From Rhodamnia argentea (Eukaryota; Streptophyta; Magnoliopsida; Myrtales; Myrtaceae): a stretch of DNA of 64,000 bases. The stretch covers positions 31,130,934 to 31,194,933 of the forward strand of contig NC_063151.1 of NCBI RefSeq assembly GCF_020921035.1, given 5' to 3'. A program made the position numbers and the translations under genes. The notes under the pieces are model-generated. The model was given only the letters and a program-made list of their open reading frames with translations, had not been told where the DNA came from and made no database searches. Below are positions 49,184 through 59,942 of this stretch, in pieces. Numbering within the stretch: the first letter of the stretch is position 1; every line of letters starts with the position of its first letter.

Positions 49184-49946
49184 AAAAACATGTGCAAGCT
49201 TAAAATTGGAAAACGAATTTCCTAACCTGAAAAGGAGATAACTTTTTCTTGAAAAATGATTTCTTGAAAAGCACTTTCCTTTATCACGATTTTTTTGTTG
49301 AAACTTTTAAGCATGCACATTTTCTTTGATCGTAAATTGTTTTTGATTGACTAATGATCATTTTTAGTAAACTAGACATGTGAAAGTCTAGACTAATTTG
49401 CGAGATTTTTTTCACTCAAACAAACACCTCATTATCAAACCCGAAAAAAAAAACCACCATTGCAATGCATTTTCTTATAAGGACCACAAAAAATTTGCTT
49501 CCTTAGATAGCACCATGCAATGCAACCATGGAAAGTCCGATCTGCAAAGGGAATTTCAGTATTAGACTCAAAGACTGGGAAAATTCTTGCACATTAGCGG
49601 GCCTGTTCACTCATACTCATAGTGGTAACATGAAATTAAATCAAAGCTCATTTAGTTTAGCAGAAATTGAATAATTAAAATAATATTTTCAAAAAATTAT
49701 TACTTGTATTTTTTCAATGATTCATGGCTAACCATTTTCATGGATGAGGAAAATATATTTCTTTCATTCATTTTGTAAGTAATACAAGTGATCATTTTTA
49801 GGGAAATATTTTGCTGTATCATTCATTTTTTGGAGCCCAAATTAATAATTGCCAGTAATGAAAAGAAGTGAACTCCAACCAATTCAAATTGCAGCACTTT
49901 CGTTGTAATTTTTGGCCCCATATTTCGTCTTAAACCATCGAGAGTA

Positions 49947-50935
49947 GGAAAAATTATCAAAAAAATTCTAAACTTATTGCAATTGTGCCAATTCAGTCTT
50001 AATTTTTTTTTTATGCTAATTCAGTTCTAACCATTTTGTATTTGTACCAATGTAGTCTTTCTTGCCAATTTTGGCCAGACTGTGCTGATGTGGACGTCGG
50101 CACGGATGTGGACAAGTTTTTAATAATTTTTATTTTTTCTGTTTTTCTTTTCTTTATTGTCCTTTTTGTTTGTTTTCTTCCCCCTCCTTCCTCTTTGGCC
50201 TATCACTGATCCTAGCGACTGACCATAGCTGGCGAGGGCGAGGCCAACTTAGTCCAGGTCGAGCCTCGCTACGGTTGATAGGCGAGGTGACGCCGCCATG
50301 GCTAGGCAAGCTCAGCTGCCATGGCTGCTCAAATTTCTGGGTTCTGAGGTTGTAGTTTGGGGAATGATCGCTCACGAGCTGCACAAATTTGGTGATTTTT
50401 ACGTGATGGGAGCAAAAGACCAAACACCAACTCCAGCACCAACAACATCAATTAAGAACCAAACAACAGATTCAACCAAAAAGAATAGAAATTGAAAGGA
50501 CGAGGAGAGATTCCTCAGAATAGAAACTTGCCATTAGAACCCAAAACTTCAATCATGGCAGTCGAGGTCGGCCTCGCTCGGATCGGGCAAGGCCGAGCCT
50601 TTTCATTGCCAGCGAGCTCGCCCAGCGACCGTGGCGAGGCTTGGCCCAGGCGCGGCCGACCTTGCCCTCTTCGGGATCTGTGACGGGTTAGAGATGAAGG
50701 AGGGGGGAAGAAAACAAACAAAAAGCAAAATAAAGAAAATAAAATTAAAAAAAATATATTAAAATATTATTAAAATTTGTCCACGTCAGCACCGACATCC
50801 ACATGAGCACTTCAACATCCATGTTAGCGTCGGCCAGCCAAAGTCGGCCGAAAAGACTGAATTGACACATACAAGAAATTTAGGGCTTAATTGACACAAT
50901 TGCAATAAATTTAGGACTTTCTAAGTAATTTTCCC
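49947..50935. mobile_element. Mutator-like non-autonomous element, 989 bp
   Basis: Ends are ggaaaaattatc and gtaattttccc. Flanking 9-mers tcgagagta (49938-49946) and tcaagagta (50936-50944) match at 8 of 9. The arms contain 'cttattgcaattgtgccaat' and 'cacaattgcaataaatttag', exact partners in inverted orientation. The GC-rich core (50215-50300 and 50570-50690) consists of gcgaggc/gcctcgc words. It is the fullest copy of the family in the window. Confidence 0.82.
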
Positions 50936-51459
50936 TCAAGAGTACCAACAAATATATACAACTTGTATACCGAGCGGTCAAGACATGCTCAGATTCTATC
51001 ACGTTTATTTAATCAGTCAATCGTGTAAAATCAATTTTAGTGTATACTTTGGTATTAATGAAACAGTTAAACAATATCAAACACCACCCTTTCTCCTTTC
51101 CAAGGAGGGGAAAAAAATCGAAATCGCCATCTCAATTTACAACTACCGAGCATCTCCTTCATTTGATTATAAAGGAAACAGTCTAATTTTTTTTATTATA
51201 TAAAAACAATTGAAAGGCAGAAATAGACAGGGCAGAAGTGGAGAGAATCCATTAGTTTGCCGATGAATGAATTAATGAATTAGCGTCCCGAACATGGACT
51301 TCGTCCGAAATCGACACTCCCTCGTGGATCGGGCAGCGCCAGATCACATGGGAGATTCCAGAACAGTACAAACAAAAAAAAATTGTTTATTTTTCTAAAA
51401 AAATAAATATCTTCCTCTTTTCTTGAATTTACGCTAGTAATTGATTTAGAAAAAAAAAA

Positions 51460-52131
51460 TCAGCTAAAGTCCCAGAGTCGAATATCGCCTGCTTCTTCAT
51501 AATAATCATCGGACGACACACCGTTGGCGAACATCGGACCCAGGAAACTCGGCGACTGCAGCAAGCCCTCTAGATTGCACGACGTGTCCAGGATACCCGC
51601 CGCCCCGTCCCACGCGGCTGCAGGGACGGCGACGACGTCGTCATCCAGGTGATAGGGCGGCGACGGGGACGGGGACGAGGCCAGCGACGATGACGAAGGC
51701 GACGGGGACTGCTGGCGTGGAGACTGCGGGCCCGAGGCGGTGCAGTCAAGTGATCCGCCCTCCGCCACCGCCGCCGCCCCGGCCGCAGCTGCCACCCGCT
51801 GGATGGATTTAGGGGACATCGGGATGGCGTGGTCGGGGAAGCGATAGGCGAGAGAGGAGCGAGGGAAGTTGAGGCTGTGGGGCGCGGACGTCGCCGAAGG
51901 TCCCTTGAGGCAGAGCAGAGCGGCGTCGTAGGCCCGAGCGGCGGCTTCGGCCGTGGCGTAGGAGCCAAGCCAGATCCGCGCCTGCTGGTTGGGGGCGCGG
52001 ATCTCGGAGACCCAGGAGCCCCAGCTCCTCATCCTCACGCCCTTGTACTTCCTGCAAGCCGACGTGGACGACGGCGAGGTCCGTTTGGAAGGCTCCGATT
52101 GGTTCCTGGACTCGCTAGTCCTCTTCACCAT
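51460..52131 (-). CDS. AP2/ERF transcription factor, ERF012/013/014 type
   Basis: Intronless, 223 aa. One AP2 domain spans about residues 28-88: [20 protein letters not shown] then [21 protein letters not shown]. The exact [13 protein letters not shown] and ALLCLKGP wording is typical of the small DREB A-5-like set ERF012, ERF013 and ERF014. The nuclear protein should bind DRE/GCC-type promoter elements through the AP2 beta-sheet. The C-terminus is Ser/Pro-rich with an acidic end finishing in RLWDFS, a likely activation region. No EAR repression motif is seen. The Arabidopsis relative At1g77640 lies near the MORN gene there too, which supports orthology. The gene is very GC-rich in an AT-rich setting. 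Confidence 0.93.
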   Translation of the reverse strand: MVKRTSESRNQSEPSKRTSPSSTSACRKYKGVRMRSWGSWVSEIRAPNQQARIWLGSYATAEAAARAYDAALLCLKGPSATSAPHSLNFPRSSLAYRFPDHAIPMSPKSIQRVAAAAGAAAVAEGGSLDCTASGPQSPRQQSPSPSSSSLASSPSPSPPYHLDDDVVAVPAAAWDGAAGILDTSCNLEGLLQSPSFLGPMFANGVSSDDYYEEAGDIRLWDFS

Positions 52132-52223
52132 TGTCGACGAACTGAAGTGAGGATGATGGTTGAACTTCTAAGTTTTGGTTTCTCGTGCTGACAGACAGAT
52201 GGAGGTTAGAGAGAGAGAGAGAG

Positions 52224-52231
52224 TATTTATA
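52224..52231 (-). promoter_or_regulatory. TATA box and GA tract of the ERF gene
   Basis: On the minus strand TATAAATA lies about 93 bp before the ATG, followed at once by a (CT)n run (GA on the plus strand at 52208-52223). The short leader and GA/CT tract near the start are common in plant regulator genes. Confidence 0.65.
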
Positions 52232-52439
52232 CACGAAGCAGGTAGGAGTCGGGGGGGTTCCAAGTAGATTCCATTTGGTCAATGAACAGAACTGGCTAGC
52301 AGCCTATAGTTACCTTTCAAGTACGAACGCAAGTGCGAAAATGGCTGTCAATTTTAATTTTATGATGCCGAGGAAGACCGCCTCATTAGGTAACTCTCGA
52401 AATCTCTATAGAAGAGCCTTCCATTTTACGAATTAGATA

Positions 52440-53499
52440 GAAGTAAGAGGCGAATTAAAATCTGAATGAATAGCCAAAATCCGAAAACTAACGTGAAGCA
52501 TCTCTTCATAGTTTATAAGTAAGATTGTGCGATTCTTGATTATCATTAGTACTATTATTTCATATCTTGAAAATCCCCCTGCGAAAGTCGTAAAGACTGA
52601 AAGTGTGCCACCTCGAAAACTCACCCGATGTATGACTATGGGGACAACCCGACCTCGATGATGTGCCAATCGACTATGGATAGTGACTTTTGGACGGCAT
52701 ATGACTAATTGAGTTATTAAAGTGGAACGTACACTAACCTTTTTACGAAAAGTTTAAGTTAATTGATGCATGGGGAATTATATATCCAACAATAAATAAG
52801 CCATAGCACAAAAGTACGTTCAAGTGTGATCTCGATAAGTAAGGTATACATATCAATGATCATAAATGTAGTTGACTTGATTTCGTTAATTCAAACGAGA
52901 GTTTAGCTCAGAGACTAATCTTCGATACACAGATGATGTGATGAATCATCTCCATCACATGTTTATGTTTTTGATCGACGATTAAAGATTAGCTTTGGTC
53001 AAAGAAAATCACACAACATTGTGTATCACGGGTCCTTAAGCTCGGTGTGAACCGACCTTGTAAATCTTGTGTCCCTCGATCGAGTGACTTTCGCCTAGTT
53101 GCAGGGCATTGTGGAATTTGTAATCTACACTGTTGCTAAAACTAGGGCTTTTTTTTATTTTTATTTTTTGGGCAGACTAAAACTAGGGTTTTCACTCAGA
53201 AACGATACATATAGAAAAGAACTCCTACTGAAAAGACGTGCAATTTTTTTCACGAAACTTGCAGAGAGAGAGAAGACATAGAATTCTGTCAGCAGGCAGC
53301 TTCCAGGATGTTGCGGAGAAAGAATCCAGCCAGAAACATTGTAGAGTGGGCATTATCTGATCTATACGTATAGACACGCAAAAATCAATACGCGCAGCCT
53401 CTCTCGGATCGTGATTGTAACCTTTCCTGACGCCAATGCCATTACCAGCTGTCCCTCCTCTGTCTTTGCACCTCCCAAAACCGCGTCCCAGCCCAGTAG

Positions 53500-53538
<39 letters not shown>

Positions 53539-55094
53539 AGTATAGAATAATGATAAGATGATGACCGCATCTGTCAAACCCTAGTTTTCTTTCTTTCTTT
53601 TTTGGCCGAACTGTCAAACCCTAGTTTCATGTTGGCTTTACGTGGGCATTCATTCAATTCAATCCGTGCATGGGGCTTGACTTTCCTATTGCATGTGAGC
53701 TTCTATTTGGTACGGCGCTCCCGGGGGCAGTTTCTCCCCTTTTCTGCAGATAATTTTTGACAGCTCGAGTGCGCTGGCTGATGCCCACGACGCGTTCCTC
53801 CATCATCAATTCCAAAATCATTTTGTGTTATCCAGCTAGGGAAGAAAGAAAAAAAATAAAAAAAATAAAAAATAATTTGAAAAATGGCGATACTATTTTC
53901 ACTCATATTTTAGTTAAGACACTCCTTTCATCCGGTTAACTTACCAAAATACCACTTTTCTCTCTCTCTCTTCAATTTATTGTTTCCTTTTTATCACACT
54001 AATCCACAAAATTACCAGTATTTCTATCATCTCTCATTAATTTCATGATATAAATGCTTCTTTACACCCGTGAAGATATCAATTAACCAAATCTTATTAC
54101 TTTTCCTAGAGAATGTTGTCAATTTTAATTTATGGTCTCATATTTTCGTTCACAAGGAATTTGTACTTATGGAAGCTTATGAACACAAGGTGAAGTGCTT
54201 TTTGTCTAAATAGTATGAGTGAAACTATATTTCAAAGTCCAATATCAAAATTCAATTTAATTACTTAGCCGATCTTGATAAAAAAAATGAAAAATAAAAA
54301 GTGATCAAAATAAAAGGTTCATTTGTTAAAGCATGATCAAATGTCAAATATATTTATATTTTGACCATATCTAAATATTAACAAATGATAAATGTATAAA
54401 TTAAAAAGAAAGAAAAAAACATGAAACTTTTTGTTGTACAACTCCTGTTACGGATAAAGTAATTAATATCGATTGTAAATTCAATTTTGTAACAAATGGA
54501 TCAAAACTTTAAAATATCCTTAAAACTTTCCCCTAAACAATCTTTTTCAAGGTTGAAAGTGCAGAATATGAAAATAAATTTTTAACCCCATCTTGCAATT
54601 TAGATTAAAATGTGAAAAGCTCCAAAAGAAGTACAATTCAACGATGTTTAACATTATAAACCTACAAATTTATTACAAAAAATCACTTAAAATGTCTAAA
54701 TCTACTAGATAATCGGATTGACTTATAATTTTAACTTTGAAACAAAGTTTCCCTCCCGCTATTTCAAAAAAAAAAAAAGTAGGCAGTTAATTGTGTGTTG
54801 ATAATTAGTTATAGCTAAAAGTTTCTAACATGTTATATAACTTTTGTAATTAAAAAAAATGAGACCATAAATTAAAACTAACAAAATTTTTTAGGCAAAG
54901 TGATAAAATGATACATCATAAGATGATATTTTATTGGGCACAATTTATTGTCAAATGAGAGGAAATAGAAATAAAGGCATTTATATTAGTTAGCATGATA
55001 AAAAAAAGAAACAATAAATGGAAGAAAGAAAATGGTATTTTATGTTAATTGAAAAAATGAGTGATTTAGCCAAAATGAGGGTGGAAATAGCGCC
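52440..55094. other. Intergenic DNA with long (CT)n microsatellite
   Basis: A CT run of about 33 bases lies at 53502-53534. Two copies of tgtcaaaccctagttt (near 53573 and 53611) flank a short T-rich stretch and contain telo-box words. The rest is AT-rich, and no gene can be supported. Confidence 0.55.
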
Positions 55095-55280
55095 GCCCTT
55101 TGAAAAGTATTAACCATTGTCCATGTCGGCGTTGTCAGGCATCCACCTCAGTATTAGCAGGCTAAAGTTAGCTAGATATATTGAATTTGTATAAATATAA
55201 AAAGATTTAGGACTAAATTAGCATAAAAAAATTAGGGATGAATTATCACAAATATAAAAGGTTAAGGATTGATCCTCTTT
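55095..55280. repeat. Fragment of Mutator-like element
   Basis: Contains 'ccatgtcggcgttgtcaggc', 'gctaaagttagctagatata' and 'aaaaaattagggatgaattatcac', matching the right half of the 49947 element. Left part missing. Confidence 0.45.
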
Positions 55281-56270
55281 TTTTTTTCTTCTTTAGGAAT
55301 TGTTGGTCGACCGAGGCAATCACGCGAGGGTAATCAAAATGAGTCCATCTCATGAATGATCTCTTAATTTTTTTGGAGGTGATGGAGAGTGATTAGCCGA
55401 CATCAAGCAATAAAATAATTTGCTCGAAAGAAATAAACAAAAAAAAAAAATCAAACATGGGTGTCGTACGTGGGAACACGGTAGGAACACCGGCAGGCAG
55501 AATTGCTTTGTCCGATGCCGATGCACGTGTCAAAAAGAATAGTGTCGTCAAATCCGTACGAGTCCTTTCTAGATTATTAAAACTTTAATGTTCTTCTTTC
55601 GGTTTTATTTAACAACCATTGCTTATTGCTTAATTGCTTAGTCCCCATCAGGTGGTACTATTTTCGGCATCATCCCACATGTTCCTGTCATGCTCCCCTC
55701 GTTTGTTTAATTTACATAAAGTCGTATATTAGGAAACAGTACAAGGAATCTGTCCTCAAGAAGTTAGCAGGAAATTTCATTTATATATATATCATCGCAA
55801 TAATGCTAAGGACATGAACAGAGATTGAGTAACAAGTTTAGTTAACCGAGCTATTCGCTACAATTTCATTTCAAATTCGAAAACGACCCGTTTATTTAAA
55901 TACTCACTCGTGATTTGCAAAATAAACGGGTTTTATGTACCCATTTTTCGGGTCTTGAGCTAGAATCGCGACTTCCCAAATGTACATGTTCGTCCACCAA
56001 ATTTGAAAACCCAATGAGGGTGCGGTCAATTGTAGATTACAAAGATGAAGCCATATAGAATAACGCAGATAGTGCGTTAGGTGATGGATAGTCTACTGTT
56101 GGAAGAACCAATCCATTTGAAAGTAAACTTTCTTAGGATGTGTCCAAGGGATGACATGTTCAAATTATAACCAAGTGGAACGGTACTTCGGAAATATGAT
56201 ATCAAAATAGAGGACATTGAAATTCACGAAAAAATTCGACCAAAAAAAAAATTCATGAAAAACAAAACAA
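55281..56270. other. AT-rich intergenic DNA, no gene seen
   Basis: No recognisable coding or repeat signature was found. Confidence 0.5.
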
Positions 56271-56274
56271 GAAA

Positions 56275-56925
56275 GCATGCGCATTATTTAATTTTGTCAA
56301 TTCAGTTTTAACACTTTTAACGCTTCGTCAATTGAGTCCATCCAATCAATTTTAGTCGAAAATTGTTGGCGTTCACGTGGGCAATTTGTTATAATATTTT
56401 AATATTTATCGAAATATTTTATTAATTAATTAATTTAATTTTCTTTTTTTCCTTCTTTACTTTTTACTTGTTTTTGCCATTTCTTTTTTCTTTGTCCCTT
56501 TTTCCCTTTTCCGACCATGGACGAGCCTTGTTGATGACCAGCTGAGGCCGTTGGACTTAGACGAGGGCCACCCTTGCTGGATTGGACAAGGGCCGTAATC
56601 GCCAGCCCTTGCGAGGGCAACCCTCACCCTCAACCAATCTGGCGAAGGGCAGCCCTCGCTAGCCCATGGTGTCTCTCACCTAAGGCTGGCAAAGGAAAAA
56701 ATAAAAAAATAAAAGGAGAAAAACTAAAGAAGGAAAATTTAAAATAAAAATATATGAAAATCTAAAAAATGTGGCCAACGTCCACGTTTGGCAAAAAATG
56801 CCCAGGTGGACTCAATTGACGAAGCGTGAAAAGGTTTAAGAATTAATTGGCAAAATTCGAAGGCTTAGCACTAAATTGGCAAAAGTGTAATGGATTTAGG
56901 ACTTTTGGAACAATTTTCTTCGAAC
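56275..56925. mobile_element. Mutator-like non-autonomous element, ends eroded
   Basis: The arms carry 'aattttgtcaattcagtttt' at the left and 'ggcaaaagtgtaatggattt' at the right, around a GC-rich core at 56510-56690 made of gagggc/gccctc words. It is a clear family member by architecture, but no target duplication could be read. Confidence 0.6.
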
Positions 56926-57227
56926 TTAAACTAACCTGAACGTGATTGGTTCTTATCAGTAAACATGCTCTTGCCCTCCCTGCTATTAAGAATAAGAATA
57001 ACCCGAACAAGAAGATGAGTCCCACCATGCGTTTTTGCTCATTTTTCTCCATAAACCGATACACCCAGAACTCCGAAAATCATATGCATGATCTCACACA
57101 ACTCTCTACATACTCTGCTCGTACCCACTGCAGTTTCCATAACCTATCACGCACATTAGCGACGTGTCGCATGGTCGCCCGTCTAAATACAAGAGAATCT
57201 AATGCAAAGATATCGTGCTGTTGAAGC

Positions 57228-57547
57228 ATGGGCGAGAAGATCAGCAGAGAGATCAGGAGGCGTATTATATGTGCGTATACATTCAGGGGTTTTAATATTT
57301 CTTTGCAAAGATGTTGGACTACGGAGAGGCAAGGCCCATGTGAATGGGGTCTCGTTCTCTTTCGCTCTCTAGATCGGCGGAGAGATGGAGAAGCATCGTG
57401 GAAGGAGTTCTGCGGATGTCTACAAGGGTTTTGTGCGTTCCTCCACGACGTCTGAGTGAAATTGATGACATTGTTCCTGATGTAAATGCAGCCGAAACTG
57501 TTGACTCCAGAAGACGCATCAAACAAGTCACAACTACACCTCGGTAA
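57228..57547 (+). other. Unassigned open-frame region
   Basis: Two overlapping plus-strand frames occur (57228-57455 and 57344-57547). The second ends with RRLSEIDDIVPDVNAAETVDSRRRIKQ, which looks like real protein in its amino-acid mix. No family is recognised and no upstream exon or TATA box is clear. It may be a decayed gene fragment or chance. Confidence 0.25.
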
Positions 57548-57773
57548 TGATCATCTTCTAACTTAATTAGGTATTTGCAGATTTTATGAAAGAAAGAGAG
57601 TATTTTTTTTTTTTAAGAATAACAGCGAGGTATAAGATTGGTTCGTGAAACTAGCTTGCAGAATTACATGGTTGAAACCTCACGAGTGTGCCGTTTAGGC
57701 AAGGGAGCAAAACTAGCTAATGACGAAGATAGCTATGCGATGTGACCAAGTTGGCACAGTTGCTTGTGGCGTA

Positions 57774-59336
57774 GGAGGATTTTCAATTCAAGATATGGAG
57801 AACCACCCGTTCGAATCTCCCCGACTACACATGAATTGCTTTGGGTCAAAAGTCTGGACCTAGCCGGTTTATGGGAATTGCAAAATGATCATCGGCCTTT
57901 GGGTCTTCTCCATGCCCGCATCTCTAGGAGGATTTTCAATTCAAAGATATGGAAGACAACCCCCTTGAACCTCACCAACTGCGCACGAAATGGTTTAGAT
58001 CATGGCCACCTACACATGTCAAAAATCTGGACCAAACCAATTTATAGGAGTTGCAAAATGATCATCGGTCTCCAGGTAGTCAGGTCTCCATGCCCATGTT
58101 TCTTAGGCAGATTTTCAATTCAAGAAATGGAGTACTATCCCTTCAAATCGCATCGATCGCATGCAAACTACTCTGGATCATGGCCACCTACATATGTCAA
58201 AAGTCTTGACATAACCAATTTATAAGAGTTAGAGAGTGATCATCAACCTACAAGCAGTCGAGTCTCCATGCCCATGTCTCTAGGAGGTTTTTCAATTTAA
58301 GATATGGAGGGTCACCCCTTCGAATCTCATCGATCGCTTGCGAATTGCTCTGGATTGTGACCACCTGCACATGTTAAAAGTCTGGACCTAACCGGTTTAT
58401 AAGAGTTGTAAAGTGATCAATGGCTTCAAGTAATCAGGTCTCCATGCCCGTGTCTCTAGGAGGATCTTCAATTCAAGATATGGAGGACCACCCCTTTGAA
58501 TCTCACTAATTGCATGTGAGCTTTGAATCATGGCCACTTTCAAATGTCAAAAGTGTGGATCTAACCGGTTAATCAGAGTTACTGAGTGATCAATGGCCTC
58601 TAAGTAGTCGGGTCTCCATGCCTGTGTCTCTGGGAGTATTTTTAATTCAAGATATAAAGGACCACCCCGTGGTGGTCCACTGTCTGCATGAGGATTGCTT
58701 TGGATCATGGCCACCCGCACATGTCAAAAGTCTTGACCTAACCGATTTTATAGGAGTTGTAGAGTGATCATTGGTCTCTAGGTAGTCGGGTCTCCATACT
58801 CGTGTCTCTGGGAGGATTTTCAATTCAAGATATGGAGGATTACCCCTTCGAATTTCACTGACCGCACATGACTTGCTCTGGATCATGGCCACCTGCAAAT
58901 GTCAAAAGTCTAGACCTAACCGATTTATAGGAGTTGCAGAATGATTATCTAATCAAGTTTCCATGCCCCTGTCTCTAGGATGATTTTCAATGCAAGATAT
59001 GGTGAACCATCCCTTCAAATCTCACCAACTGCACCGAATTTACTTTGGATTATGGCCATTTGAACAGGTCGAAAATCTAAAACCGATTGACTTATAGGAG
59101 TTGCAGAGTGTTTATCGGCCTCCAAGTAGTCGGATCTCCAAGCCCGTGCCTCTATAAGGATTTTCAATTCAAGATATGGAGAACCACCCCTTTAAATCTC
59201 ATCGATCGCATGCGAAATGCTCTAGATCATGGCCACCCACACATGTTAAAAGTTTGGACCGAACCAATTTATAGGAGTTGCTCTGAGTGTTCATCGGCCT
59301 CCAAGTAATCGGATCTCCATGCCCCTATCTCTAGGA
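57774..59336. repeat. Tandem array, ~175-bp unit, about nine copies
   Basis: Units begin with forms of ggaggattttcaattcaaga at 57774, 57927, 58106, 58283, 58459, 58633, 58811, 58978 and 59157. Spacing is 153-179 bp, mostly 174-179. Each unit continues with gatatggaggaccacccctt, ggatcatggccacc, acatgtcaaaagtctgg, gagttgcagagtgatcatc and gggtctccatgcccgtgtct before the next begins. The copies are visibly diverged by substitutions and small deletions. No coding frame runs across units, so it behaves as a minisatellite or satellite-like block. Confidence 0.93.
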
Positions 59337-59942
59337 TATAGAAAAAAAAAAAGAGCAAACAAATATAATACTATGTGTCAAGTTCATAATGTATCGGTCA
59401 TATTGCGAATCCAATGTGCAACAAACAATTATCTGTAAGATTTATGCTGTAAATTTAGCCTTGTAGATCAATATGCATATTCGTGATATTTTGCAAAGAT
59501 TTATGTCAAATAATTCAGAGAGATGATAAATGGTTTATTCAAATAGTTTTGAAAAGAATCATCGGCTATTAGTAGAGTGGATTCTCGCGACGAAAAAAAG
59601 GAAGAACAAAGATACTCGTTTAATTAAGTCGGCATTCGACAAAAATTTAGAAAAATTTATATGATTGAAAAAAAAATCTTATAAAATTTTCAAAAAATTT
59701 ATTTGCTTTTGGAATGAAATTACTGGCTAATAACAAAAATGTGTACATTACTTGTCTAAAATTCAACCCGACGCTACTTTGTTTGTGGATCCCATAATTC
59801 ATCTTCAATAGCCGGGTCCGGCAGAAACGGGCCGGCCCAAATTCTTCCACCAGTTAAAACAAGCAAAACAGCAGCTACCAGCGCCAAGCCGACAATAATA
59901 TCTCCAAGCCCGAAATTTTCTATTACCGGTCACCGGAGAGCC

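Noticed and set aside
57764-58225. 153-aa open frame
   Set aside because: It lies in the tandem array and is not maintained across the other units.
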